64,000 bases of DNA from VYFG01 sp965204165 (GTDB lineage Bacteria > Pseudomonadota > Gammaproteobacteria > Arenicellales > Poriferihabitantaceae). Both the position numbers and the translations under genes were made by a program. Numbering within the stretch: the first letter of the stretch is position 1; the number at the start of each line of letters is the position of its first letter. Below are positions 1 to 8,224 of the stretch, piece by piece. The stretch lies in assembly GCA_965204165.1 (NCBI GenBank), contig OZ241969.1, forward strand, positions 496,001 to 560,000, in the 5' to 3' direction. The notes beneath the pieces are model-generated. The model was not told the origin of the DNA, did no database searches, and saw nothing but the letters and a program-made list of their open reading frames with translations.

Positions 1-929
1 AGTGCGCGCAGCGGCCTTGCCGGGTCCACGACGGCGTATTCACCGGTTTCATTGCCTTCCAGGTCCACTTCGGGCTGGGGTTTCACTTCCGTCGGATTGG
101 GCAGGAAGTCCACCACGGCATTCAGCACAAGCTGCACCCCCTTGTTCTTGAACGCGGAGCCGCAATAGGTGGGGAAGAAGTCCAGGTTGATGGTGCCCTT
201 GCGCACGCAGGCCCTGATCGTGTCGAGATCCGGCTCCTCGCCCTCCAGGTACATTTCCATCGCCTCGTCATCCTGCTCCAGGGCGGTTTCGATCAGTTTC
301 TCGCGGTATTCCTCCACCTGTGCGGCCATGTCCGCGGGCACCTCCTCGATATGGTACTTGGTGGGGTCGCCGGACTCGTCCCAGATCCAGGCCTTGCGGG
401 TGAGCAGGTCCACCACGCCCCTGAAATCATCCTCGATGCCGATGGGCAGGACCATGACCAGCGGGTTCGCCCCGAGGATGTCCTGGATCTGGTCGACCAC
501 GCGGTAGAAATCCGCGCCCATTCGGTCGAGCTTGTTGACGAAAATGATCCGGGCCACCTCGGAATCGTTGGCGTACCGCCAGTTGGTCTCGGACTGGGGC
601 TCCACCCCCCCGGAGCCGCAGAACACCCCGATACCGCCGTCCAGGACCTTCAGCGAACGGTACACCTCGATCGTGAAGTCCACGTGGCCCGGCGTGTCGA
701 TGATGTTGAGCCGGTAGTCGTTCCAGAAGCAGCTGGTCGCGGCGGACTGGATGGTGATCCCGCGCTCCCGCTCCTGGTCCATGAAATCGGTGGTGGCCTC
801 GCCGTCATGCACCTCGCCGATCTTGTGGATCTTGCCGGTGAGGCTGAGAATGCGCTCCGTGGTGGTGGTCTTGCCCGCATCCACGTGGGCGAAAATGCCG
901 ATGTTGCGATACTTGGAAAGATCTGTCAT
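1..929 (-). CDS. fusA2: Elongation factor G, EF-G2-type paralogue (5' part, runs off window)
   Basis: This is the N-terminal 309 or so residues of a translational GTPase; the gene starts at 929 and continues beyond the left edge. GTPase motifs are intact: P-loop AHVDAGKTT near residue 14, DTPGHVDF, and NKLDRMG for guanine specificity. The stretch GVFCGSGGVEPQSETNWRYA matches the second EF-G class of gammaproteobacteria (EF-G2) rather than the EF-G of the str operon. It is not beside rpsL/rpsG or tuf here, as expected for a stand-alone paralogue. Whether it drives translocation or acts mainly in ribosome recycling cannot be decided from sequence. The start at 929 gives the usual short N-terminus before YRNIGIFAHVD, but I see no strong ribosome-binding site. 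Confidence 0.93.
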   Translation of the reverse strand, partial: MTDLSKYRNIGIFAHVDAGKTTTTERILSLTGKIHKIGEVHDGEATTDFMDQERERGITIQSAATSCFWNDYRLNIIDTPGHVDFTIEVYRSLKVLDGGIGVFCGSGGVEPQSETNWRYANDSEVARIIFVNKLDRMGADFYRVVDQIQDILGANPLVMVLPIGIEDDFRGVVDLLTRKAWIWDESGDPTKYHIEEVPADMAAQVEEYREKLIETALEQDDEAMEMYLEGEEPDLDTIRACVRKGTINLDFFPTYCGSAFKNKGVQLVLNAVVDFLPNPTEVKPQPEVDLEGNETGEYAVVDPARPLRA

Positions 930-1069
930 GACGGTAATTCGATAAGTACTGGCGATCCCGGGCAGAATCGGCGGATTCCCGCGCCTGCCGTCCCCGGAAG
1001 GGTGCCCGGAAAAAAGAGGCGCGATGATACATCAATCGGGCCGTCATTTCATGGGGAAAAAACAGGGAA

Positions 1070-1094
1070 AAAACCACCCCACGGGCCGTGCCCG
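1070..1094 (-). terminator. Possible terminator after the glycine-betaine transporter operon
   Basis: Read leftward, a small CGGGC-ACG-GCCCG stem (1082-1094) lies about 30 bases past the last transporter gene. It is followed by a G-rich spacer and a run of six T (1068-1073). The stem is only 5 bp and the spacer is longer than usual, so this is a weak candidate. Confidence 0.3.
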
Positions 1095-1123
1095 GGCGGC
1101 GGCCGCGGGAAGGGGTCCCGGGG

Positions 1124-2203
1124 TCAGTACTTGCGGGCGCCGGCCTCGGAGGCCACGCGCGGCACCAGTGCCTTTACCAGCCGGGTCATCTCGAGGGTGC
1201 CGACCGGCGCGCGGTCGCGGATCACGATGTAGGAGTGGGACGTGTCGCCGCCGGATTGGGCAATCACGCTTTCCAGCGTGTCGTTGTAGCCGACCTCCCC
1301 ATGGGCCTCGGGCGGCACGCTCCCGCCCTCCAGCGGCGTCATGATCGACCGGACCCTGAGCACGCGGGCGCGGTTGATGTCGCTCACGAAGTCCTCGATG
1401 TAGGGATCGTTCGGATTCAGGAGGATGTGCTGCGGCTCCCCCTGCTGCACGATGAAGCCGTCCTTGAGGATCACGAGGTGATCGGCGATCTTGAGCGCCT
1501 CGTCAAGATCATGGGTGATGAAGACGATGGTCTTGTGAAGCTCGGTCTGCAGTTCCAGCAGCAGGTCCTGCATGTCGGTGCGGATCAGCGGGTCCAGGGC
1601 CGAGAACGCCTCGTCCATCAGCATGATGGGAGAGTTCGAGGTCAGTGCCCGGGCGATGCCGACCCGCTGCTGCATGCCGCCGGAGAGCTGGTGCGGATAG
1701 TGGTTGCCGAATCCCTTCAGGCCCACGCGGTCCAGCCACTTGTTCGCCTCGGAGAGGTACTCGGTCCTGTTCACGCCGCGTACCTTCAGCGAGGTGGCGG
1801 CGTTGTCGACGACGGTGCGGTGGGGCAGCAGAGCGAATCGCTGGAATACCATCGACATCACCGAACGCCGCAGATTACGCAGTTCCTCCTCGCCATAGGC
1901 CAGCACATCCGCCCCGTCGACCACGATCTGTCCGTCCGTGGGTTCGATCAGGCGGTTGAGATGGCGGATGAGGGTTGACTTGCCCGAGCCCGAAAGCCCC
2001 ATGATGACGGTCACCTTCCCGTCGAGCATGTCGACATTGATTTCCCTGAGGCCCAGCACGTGGTGGTGCTTTTCCAGCAGCTCCGTCTTGCTGATCCCCG
2101 CCAGGACGTGCTCGAGCACCGCCTGGGGCTGTTCTCCGAAGACCTTGTACAGGTTGCGGATCGATATTTTGACGGCGTCGGTCAAGGAACCCCTTTCGCT
2201 CAA
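1124..2203 (-). CDS. proV: Glycine betaine/proline ABC transporter, ATP-binding subunit
   Basis: Cytoplasmic ATPase that powers osmoprotectant import with the permease and binding protein encoded just upstream. Walker A GLSGSGKST is at residues 69-77, the ABC signature LSGGMQQR and Walker B IMLMDEAFSALD follow, then the switch histidine in FITHDLDEA. The N-terminal extension before Walker A (QAVLEHVLAGISKTELLEK) is typical of ProV/OpuAA and absent from most ABC ATPases. At 359 residues it is shorter than E. coli ProV (about 400), with room for only a reduced CBS region after residue 275. The start at 2203 is a TTG that overlaps the permease stop; no ATG lies nearby, and a second TTG at 2185 has a better AAGGGG site. 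Confidence 0.93.
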   Translation of the reverse strand: MSERGSLTDAVKISIRNLYKVFGEQPQAVLEHVLAGISKTELLEKHHHVLGLREINVDMLDGKVTVIMGLSGSGKSTLIRHLNRLIEPTDGQIVVDGADVLAYGEEELRNLRRSVMSMVFQRFALLPHRTVVDNAATSLKVRGVNRTEYLSEANKWLDRVGLKGFGNHYPHQLSGGMQQRVGIARALTSNSPIMLMDEAFSALDPLIRTDMQDLLLELQTELHKTIVFITHDLDEALKIADHLVILKDGFIVQQGEPQHILLNPNDPYIEDFVSDINRARVLRVRSIMTPLEGGSVPPEAHGEVGYNDTLESVIAQSGGDTSHSYIVIRDRAPVGTLEMTRLVKALVPRVASEAGARKY

Positions 2204-3237
2204 TGCTTCTGCGCAGCGTTGACGCGGTCCAGGGCCGCCTTCGTCACGCGGTCGAGGATGATGGCGAGGAGAACGATCCCGAGGCCTGAGACCAGGCCGA
2301 CGCCCAACTCAAGATTGCGGATGCCGCGAAGCACCAGGACACCCAGCCCCGGCGCTGAAACCAGGGAGGCGATGACCACCATGGCGAGGCTCATCATGAT
2401 GGTCTGGTTGACGCCCGCCATGATGTTGGGAAGCGCCAGGGGAATCTGCACGCCGTAGAGTTTCTGGCGCTTGGTCATGCCGAAGGAATTCGCGGCCTCG
2501 ATCACGTCCTCGTCCACCAGCCGGATGCCGAGATCAGTCAGGCGGATCACCGGCACGATCGCGTACAGGATGATGGCGATCCCGTAGAGCTTCGGCTCGG
2601 TCACCGAGAACAGGAAGATGAGCGGGATGAGGTAGACGAACGGCGGCAGGGTCTGCAGCATGTCCAGTATGGGAATGATCATGCGTTGCAGGGTGTTGCT
2701 CCGGGACATCGCGATGCCGATCGGCACGCCGAACAGGACGCACAGGAACGCGCAGACGAAAATGATCGCCAGCGTCTGCATCGCGAACTCGTAGTGGTCG
2801 ATCACGGCCAGGAAGGCCATGCAGCCGGCCACGAAGAAGACCAGCCGCATGGACTTCGACGCCAGGTAGACGATGGCCATGAGGATCGGAAACATGATCC
2901 ACCAGGGTGCCGTCTCGAATACGGCAAGCGCGATCTCGAGCAGCCAGCTCAGGGGCTGGGTCATCGGATCCAGCACGAAGCGCAGGGCGTCCTTGATCGC
3001 CAGGAACCCCTCCTCGAGACCTTTCGTCAGGGCCCTCGACTGGATGATTCTCCCGCAGGCGTCGTTGAGGGCGTCCAGCGAGGGGAAAGGGAGTTCCCAC
3101 AGCGTGGTTTCCTTGGCTCCCCCCCCGCTGCTTTGGGCGAGCAGGTCGGCCATCGACATCGGCGCATCGCCGGCACCGCCGGAATCGCACCAGTCTCTCA
3201 GGCCGAGACCGTCGAAAACGAAGTCGTATGTCGCCAA
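2200..3237 (-). CDS. proW: Glycine betaine/proline ABC transporter, permease subunit
   Basis: Inner-membrane channel subunit of the osmoprotectant importer. After a hydrophilic N-terminal part of about 100 residues there are several hydrophobic segments (for example WWIMFPILMAIVYLAS and LAIIFVCAFLCVLFGVPIGI). A BPD-type permease loop follows around EAANSFGMTKRQKLYGVQIPLA, the EAA motif that docks the ATPase. 345 residues is normal for ProW-like proteins. The start at 3237 is a TTG with no clear ribosome-binding site; an in-frame ATG at 3159 is an alternative that would drop 26 residues. The 3' end overlaps the ATPase gene by 4 bases, indicating translational coupling. Confidence 0.93.
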   Translation of the reverse strand: MATYDFVFDGLGLRDWCDSGGAGDAPMSMADLLAQSSGGGAKETTLWELPFPSLDALNDACGRIIQSRALTKGLEEGFLAIKDALRFVLDPMTQPLSWLLEIALAVFETAPWWIMFPILMAIVYLASKSMRLVFFVAGCMAFLAVIDHYEFAMQTLAIIFVCAFLCVLFGVPIGIAMSRSNTLQRMIIPILDMLQTLPPFVYLIPLIFLFSVTEPKLYGIAIILYAIVPVIRLTDLGIRLVDEDVIEAANSFGMTKRQKLYGVQIPLALPNIMAGVNQTIMMSLAMVVIASLVSAPGLGVLVLRGIRNLELGVGLVSGLGIVLLAIILDRVTKAALDRVNAAQKH

Positions 3238-3314
3238 TTTACTTGTCAGGCGCAGCGCCCGGGCCGGTCAGAATCCGCCCCGGGCACTGGAATCGCATGG
3301 TGCATGATGGTGAA

Positions 3315-3345
3315 GTTGCACGGACACCTGCGGCGTCCGTGCAAC
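3315..3345 (-). promoter_or_regulatory. Intercistronic hairpin between binding-protein and permease genes
   Basis: A perfect 11-bp inverted repeat, GTTGCACGGAC (3315-3325) and GTCCGTGCAAC (3335-3345), encloses a 9-base loop. It starts 8 bases after the binding-protein stop codon on the coding strand. There is no T-run after it, so it is more likely an mRNA-stabilising or attenuating hairpin than a full terminator. Such hairpins often give excess binding protein over membrane subunits; that role here is inferred. Confidence 0.6.
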
Positions 3346-3352
3346 CACCCGC

Positions 3353-4345
3353 CTACTTGATCAGGCTGGCCAGCTTCTCACGGGCCGCGTCATTCACCCA
3401 CTGTGACCAGGTGTCAGACTGCGTGGTGAGGAAATAGACCGCAGCCTCTTCGGCAGATGCCTTGTTGTCCTCCTGCCAGGCAAGCAGGGCGCTCATCAGG
3501 TCGACGTCGAAACTGATCTTGCTCATGAGTTCGGCAATGTCCGGCTTCTGCGCGGCCAGCTCCGCCGTGGAAACGGTCAGCACTGGCGCAGGCGGGAAGT
3601 CGGAGACGCCGGGGGACGGGTTGTCCTTGTTCTGGTTGGCCGAGTGGACCATGGTGTCGATGTCGCCAATGGCCACCTTGGTCATGTTGTATTTGCCAAG
3701 AACGGAGGTCGGTCCCCAGTAGTAGCCGAACCACGGCTCCTGGTTCTCATATGCGGCGGCGATCGAAGTCTGGAGTGTCTCGCCGGAACCATGGTTGAAC
3801 ACCTCGAATCCGGCACCCTCGAGCCCGAGGGCCTTGACCAGGTTATCGTTGACGATGCGGCAACCCCAGCCGTCCGGGCAATTGTTGAAACGCCCGCCGA
3901 CCAGGTCGGGATTCGCCATGACGCCCTCGATCGTGGCCAGTTCCGGATGGGCGTCAGAGAGGTATTGGGGCACCCACCAGCCTTCCACGCCACCCGGCGC
4001 GATCACTTCCGCAAGGCGTGATACCTTGCCGTCGGCCTCCAGCTTTGCATAGACGTCGCCGGTCGAGTTCAGCCACAGCTCGGTCACGATATCCGGTTCG
4101 TTGTTCTCCGCCAGGGACGCCACCGACGTGGTGGTTGCGGACGGCACCTTTTCAATCGCACAGCCATAACCCTGTTCCATCAGGAACTTGGCAACCTCGG
4201 TGATGATCTGGGAGGAGGCCCAGTTCATCTCGGTGATGGACACTTCGCCGCAATCGGCATGCGAAGGGCCAGATGCGATCAGCATCAGGCCGGCAACGGC
4301 GCCGGCGAATCCCCGAACAATCCTGCGTGAATAGTTTGAATACAT
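3353..4345 (-). CDS. proX: Glycine betaine-binding periplasmic protein of the ABC importer
   Basis: Substrate-binding protein of the OpuAC/ProX family that captures betaine-type osmolytes in the periplasm. A Sec signal peptide spans about residues 1-30 (basic MYSNYSRRIVR, hydrophobic core, cleavage near GPSHA-DC). The mature part carries family features such as EMNWASSQIITEVAKFL near the start and Trp-rich segments (EGWWVPQYLS, EPWFGYYWGPT) suited to an aromatic cage for quaternary ammonium groups. Length 330 residues is normal. It is the first gene of the leftward operon, with a strong AGGAGG site 7 bases before the ATG. The exact ligand (betaine, choline, proline betaine) is not decidable from sequence. 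Confidence 0.92.
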   Translation of the reverse strand: MYSNYSRRIVRGFAGAVAGLMLIASGPSHADCGEVSITEMNWASSQIITEVAKFLMEQGYGCAIEKVPSATTTSVASLAENNEPDIVTELWLNSTGDVYAKLEADGKVSRLAEVIAPGGVEGWWVPQYLSDAHPELATIEGVMANPDLVGGRFNNCPDGWGCRIVNDNLVKALGLEGAGFEVFNHGSGETLQTSIAAAYENQEPWFGYYWGPTSVLGKYNMTKVAIGDIDTMVHSANQNKDNPSPGVSDFPPAPVLTVSTAELAAQKPDIAELMSKISFDVDLMSALLAWQEDNKASAEEAAVYFLTTQSDTWSQWVNDAAREKLASLIK

Positions 4346-4576
4346 TGTCAGTTCCTCCTAGTGGTATTTGAGTGTCGCTCCTAGTTAATATCCAGTCGCT
4401 CGCATATTGTCCGATATTTCACGTTGATGCAAGAAGATGCTGTACCGATGTTGTACCGGCAGGGATAAAGACTGGTCGGAATTGAAACATAGGCACAGGG
4501 GCGACCGGCCGCAGGCGGTACGTTGCCCTGTCGCCTGGCGGTACAATCCAGACTCTTTCCGGGTGAGGCAATCCAC

Positions 4577-5350
4577 ATGAGCTGGTGGGGCAAACTGATC
4601 GGCGGCACCCTTGGCTTCCTGGTGGGCGGACCGCTGGGCGCGATGCTCGGCGCCTATTTCGGCCATGGCTTCGACAACCGGGCCGGTGGTTCGGCGCGCG
4701 CCCTTCCGGGCGACCAGGAAAGGGTGCAGACGATCTTCTTCGCCGCCACCTTCTCGGTCATGGGCCACCTCGCCAAGTCCGACGGCAAGGTCACCCGTGA
4801 CGAGATCGAACTTGCCAATGCGCTCATGAGCGAGATGCGGCTCGGGGCGGACCAGCGGCAGCTGGCGAGGACCCTCTTCAACCAGGGGAAGGAGCCGGGA
4901 TTCGACTTCGACGGCGTGATCGAGCAGTTTCTCCAGGAATGCCACCGCCGCACGACACTGATCCGGATGTTCCTGGAGATCCAGGTGCAGGCCGCGTTCG
5001 CGGACGGGCGGCTGGACCCGGCGGAAAACCGTCTCCTGTCCAGGCTGGCGGAGATGCTGGGCTTCGATCAACAGACCCTCGAGCAGATCATCAACCTGGT
5101 CCGCGGCGCCGCCCACGCCCATGAGCAGCCGGGCAGGATCAGCGAGGCGGATGCCTACGAGATCCTCGGCGTCGACCCCGAGACCCCGACCGCGGAAATC
5201 CGCAAGGCCTACCGGCGCCTCCTCAGCCAGCATCATCCGGACAAGCTCGTATCCCGGGGACTGCCGGAAGAAATGGTCCGGCTCGCGAACGAGAAGACCG
5301 GCGAGATTCGCAAGGCCTGGGAAACGGTCCGGGAAGCGCGGGCGCAGTAG
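4577..5350 (+). CDS. djlA: DjlA-like membrane-anchored J-domain co-chaperone
   Basis: DnaK co-chaperone of the DjlA type. Residues 8-28 form a glycine-rich single membrane anchor (GTLGFLVGGPLGAMLGAYFG), residues about 50-175 a TerB-like helical domain (VMGHLAKSDGKVTRDEIELA), and residues about 190-257 a C-terminal J domain. The HPD tripeptide that stimulates DnaK is at residues 220-222, within QHHPDKL. Length 257 residues matches the family. I chose the ATG at 4577 because translation there begins directly with the MSWWGK anchor; the frame is open further upstream but has no family similarity. A TACAAT -10-like element lies at 4542-4547. Confidence 0.92.
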   Translation: MSWWGKLIGGTLGFLVGGPLGAMLGAYFGHGFDNRAGGSARALPGDQERVQTIFFAATFSVMGHLAKSDGKVTRDEIELANALMSEMRLGADQRQLARTLFNQGKEPGFDFDGVIEQFLQECHRRTTLIRMFLEIQVQAAFADGRLDPAENRLLSRLAEMLGFDQQTLEQIINLVRGAAHAHEQPGRISEADAYEILGVDPETPTAEIRKAYRRLLSQHHPDKLVSRGLPEEMVRLANEKTGEIRKAWETVREARAQ

Positions 5351-5364
5351 CTGGCGGAAGGACC

Positions 5365-6081
5365 ATGGGGAAGGAAAACGGAAAACCCGTCATCGTCTTC
5401 GTCGACCACCATGAGAACCCCATGGACGACCGGGCGTGGACCTGCATCGGCGACATGGGACTGGGCCGCCGGCTGGTGTGTCCGTTTCGCGGGGAGGAGC
5501 TCGGCGACCCGGGTCCGGAGGTCGCGGGCACGGTGATCTACGGCGGCGCCCAGAATGTGGGCGAACAGGACCGCTTCCCCTTTCTCAGGGGAGAGATCCG
5601 GTGGATCGAACGGTGCCTGGAAAAGGGTCTGCCGGTGCTCGGCCTGTGCCTTGGCGGACAGCTCCTGGCCCATGTCCTCGGCGCACGGGTGGGTGCACGG
5701 GTGCCCCGGGAATGCGAATTCGGGTACTACCCCCTGATGCCCACCGCCGCAGGGCTTGGCTGGCTGCCGGACGGTATGCACGTCACCCAGGCCCACTACG
5801 AGGAGTTCGACATCCCGGCGGGAGCGGTTCACCTGGCCTCCAGCGAACGCTTCGCCCACCAGGCTTTCCGCTATGGCGAAAATGCCTTTGGCCTCCAGTT
5901 CCATCCGGAGATCAACAAGCAGGTATTCCGCCGCTGGCAGGCGTCCGACTGGGCGATGTTCGGCGTGCCGGGCGCCCAGGAAAAACACGAACAGGACCGC
6001 CTCATGGATAAACATGACGATGTCCAGGGCCGCTGGTTTCGCGGTCTCCTGGAAAGCCTGTTCCATACAACCGCCGCCTGA
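5365..6081 (+). CDS. Class I glutamine amidotransferase domain protein (stand-alone GATase1)
   Basis: A GMP-synthase-like glutaminase domain without an attached synthetase. The nucleophile elbow GLCLGGQ has Cys95, and the His/Glu pair of the triad is His180 and Glu182 in QFHPE, so the catalytic triad looks complete. At 238 residues it resembles the stand-alone GATase1 proteins often annotated as glutamine amidotransferase or gamma-glutamyl hydrolase-like. Its partner and physiological substrate are unknown. It follows djlA by 14 bases with a GGAAGG site before the ATG, so the two are probably cotranscribed. Confidence 0.85.
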   Translation: MGKENGKPVIVFVDHHENPMDDRAWTCIGDMGLGRRLVCPFRGEELGDPGPEVAGTVIYGGAQNVGEQDRFPFLRGEIRWIERCLEKGLPVLGLCLGGQLLAHVLGARVGARVPRECEFGYYPLMPTAAGLGWLPDGMHVTQAHYEEFDIPAGAVHLASSERFAHQAFRYGENAFGLQFHPEINKQVFRRWQASDWAMFGVPGAQEKHEQDRLMDKHDDVQGRWFRGLLESLFHTTAA

Positions 6082-6345
6082 ATCCGTGCACCCGGTTCCG
6101 GCCGATGCCGCCCGACATGCACCCCTCCGGGCCCTGACCGGTATAATCGGCATGAAGACAGTCGTCCCGGTATTCGTCCAACCGCTCCGGCCCGATCGAT
6201 ACATGATGTCCGACGAACCGACACCCGCCACCCTGTGCGCCCAGCCGGCGGAAGGCCCGTATACGGCCGGCCGCCGGCCGGACCGGGCCCGCTCATCCGG
6301 TCCGGCCTTCCCCATCGGGGGCGGCGGCCCGGCCGCCGAAGTCCG

Positions 6346-6600
6346 ATGAACAAGAGGCACGCCCGGCGCCGGTCCGGTCCGCCCGGCGGCAGACGCCGGC
6401 GGCGGTCAGAACGGCGGACGATGGTCGACAACACCGTGCCCTCACCCTGCCAGTCCATCTGCCGTTTCGACGGCGAGCCCTTCTGTATCGGCTGCTATCG
6501 CGATGCCGACGAGATCCGGGAATGGATGATCATGACCCGCAAACAGAAACTGGCCGTGCTGGAACAGCTGCCGGCCAGGCGCCGCGCCGCCGAACTGTAG
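6346..6600 (+). CDS. DUF1289 small cysteine-rich protein
   Basis: The C-terminal half carries the DUF1289 signature: SPCQSICRFDG, then FCIGCYRDADEIREW and a QKLAVLEQLPARR end. Four Cys in a C-x3-C and C-x2-C arrangement suggest a small metal-binding protein of unknown function. Two starts are possible: ATG 6346 (84 residues, with an Arg-rich N-terminus RHARRRSGPPGGRRRRRSERR) or ATG 6421 (59 residues, nearer the usual family length). Neither has a good ribosome-binding site. A TATAAT element at 6142-6147 could drive it. The 264 bases between the amidotransferase and this gene otherwise show no supported gene. Confidence 0.75.
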   Translation: MNKRHARRRSGPPGGRRRRRSERRTMVDNTVPSPCQSICRFDGEPFCIGCYRDADEIREWMIMTRKQKLAVLEQLPARRRAAEL

Positions 6601-6679
6601 CCGGCGAAAACCGGGGAAGCCGGCAGGGTCCGGACGAATCCGCAGCGGGGACGCCCCAGCCGGACGCCCCCCGGGAAAC

Positions 6680-8224
6680 CTACCGGGACAGCTGCGGCAG
6701 CACGGAGAGGTCCCCGGCCACCAGGCCGCCGGTTACGAGTTCCCGGGCGACACTGAGTTCATCCGCCAGGTAGCGGTCCCCGGCCAGTGCCGGGACGCGC
6801 TCGCGCAGCATGGCGATGACCCGCCGGAGCGGCGCGCTGGTCTCAAGGGGCGCGCGGAACCCGATCCCCTGGGCGCTGACCAGCAGTTCGATGCCGACGA
6901 TCTGGGCGAGGTTCCGGTTCATGTCCAGCAGCCGTCTTGCGCCGTGGCATGCCATGGAGACGTGGTCCTCCTGGTTGGCGCTGGTGGGTGTGGAATCCAC
7001 GGAACAGGGCGCGGCCTTCTGCTTGTTTTCCGCCATCAGCGCGGCGGCGGTGACCTCCGCCACCATGAATCCCGAATTGAGGCCCGGTTCCGGCGACAGG
7101 AATGCCGGCAGCCCGTAGTTCAGGGCCGGATCCACCATGGTGGCGATGCGTCGCTCGGTGATGGCACCGATTTCCGAGACGGCAAGCGCGATCTGGTCGG
7201 CGGCGAACGCCACCGGTTCGGCATGGAAGTTCCCGCCGGACACGATCCGCCCGCCCTCAAGGATCACCAGCGGATTGTCCGTCACCGCATTGGCCTCGAT
7301 TTCCAGGGTGGCGGCCGCATGGCGCAACTGGTCGATGCAGGCGCCCATGACCTGGGGCTGGCAGCGCAGGCAGTAGGGGTCCTGAACCCGGTGATCGTTT
7401 TCCCTGTGGGACTCGCGGATTTCGGAATCCCTGAGCAACAAGCGCAGGGCGTCCGCCGCGTCGGCCTGGCCCCGGTGTCCCCGCAGGGCGTGGATTTCGG
7501 GACTGAACGGCTCCGTGGACGCCATCATCGCGTCGCTGGCCATGGCGCCCGTCACCAGGGAACTGCACGCCGCCCGCCAGGCGTCCAGGACGCCCGCAAG
7601 GGCCAGTGCCGCGGAGACCTGGGTGCCGTTGATGAGTCCCAGCCCCTCCTTGGGGCCGAGGACCACGGGCGCGAGGCCGGCCCGCTCGAGGGCGCGGCCG
7701 GCCGGCATTTCCTGCCCCTCCAGCCTGGCCCGGCCCTCGCCCATCATGGCGGCGGTCAGGTGCGCCAGGGGTGCGAGGTCGCCGGACGCACCCACCGAAC
7801 CCTGACCGGGAATGACGGGCAGTATCCCCTCATTCAGCATGTCCAGGAGCTGCCGGACAATGGTCCAGCGCACCCCGGAAGCGCCGCGGGCAAGGGAATT
7901 GATCTTGAGCAGCATCACCAGCCGCACAACCTCGTCGGGCAGCGCCTCGCCCACCCCGCAGCAGTGGGACATGATCAGGTTCCGCTGCAGGGTCTCGGTT
8001 TCCCCGGCGTCGATCAGGGTGGTGGCCAGTTTGCCGAAGCCGGTGTTCACGCCGTACACCGCGGCTTCGCCGGCGGCGGCCCGCTCGACGATTCGCGCCG
8101 CCCGGTCCACGTCCTGCCGGGCTCCGTCATCCAGGGCAACCGTGCCCTGGCGCCGGTAGTGCGATTCCAGGTCCGCGAGCGTCAGCGTGCCCGGGACCAG
8201 CTTGAGTGGGTCGGAGGAAGTCAT
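6680..8224 (-). CDS. hutH: Histidine ammonia-lyase
   Basis: First step of histidine catabolism: non-oxidative deamination of L-histidine to trans-urocanate. The self-processing MIO tripeptide Ala146-Ser147-Gly148 is present in GSVGASGDLAPLAHL, and the active-site tyrosine is Tyr57 in YGVNTGFG. The family segments NGTQVS and QEDHVSMA are also intact. 514 residues is a normal length. The gene overlaps hutF by 4 bases (ATGA), and the two form the leftward arm of the hut locus. It is followed by a short convergent gap to the DUF1289 gene. Confidence 0.97.
   Translation of the reverse strand: MTSSDPLKLVPGTLTLADLESHYRRQGTVALDDGARQDVDRAARIVERAAAGEAAVYGVNTGFGKLATTLIDAGETETLQRNLIMSHCCGVGEALPDEVVRLVMLLKINSLARGASGVRWTIVRQLLDMLNEGILPVIPGQGSVGASGDLAPLAHLTAAMMGEGRARLEGQEMPAGRALERAGLAPVVLGPKEGLGLINGTQVSAALALAGVLDAWRAACSSLVTGAMASDAMMASTEPFSPEIHALRGHRGQADAADALRLLLRDSEIRESHRENDHRVQDPYCLRCQPQVMGACIDQLRHAAATLEIEANAVTDNPLVILEGGRIVSGGNFHAEPVAFAADQIALAVSEIGAITERRIATMVDPALNYGLPAFLSPEPGLNSGFMVAEVTAAALMAENKQKAAPCSVDSTPTSANQEDHVSMACHGARRLLDMNRNLAQIVGIELLVSAQGIGFRAPLETSAPLRRVIAMLRERVPALAGDRYLADELSVARELVTGGLVAGDLSVLPQLSR

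Noticed and set aside
6151..6349. 65-codon open frame directly after a TATAAT element
   Set aside because: Pro/Arg/Gly-rich with no similarity; the -10 is too close for the first ATG to be in the transcript. It may only be leader sequence of the DUF1289 gene.
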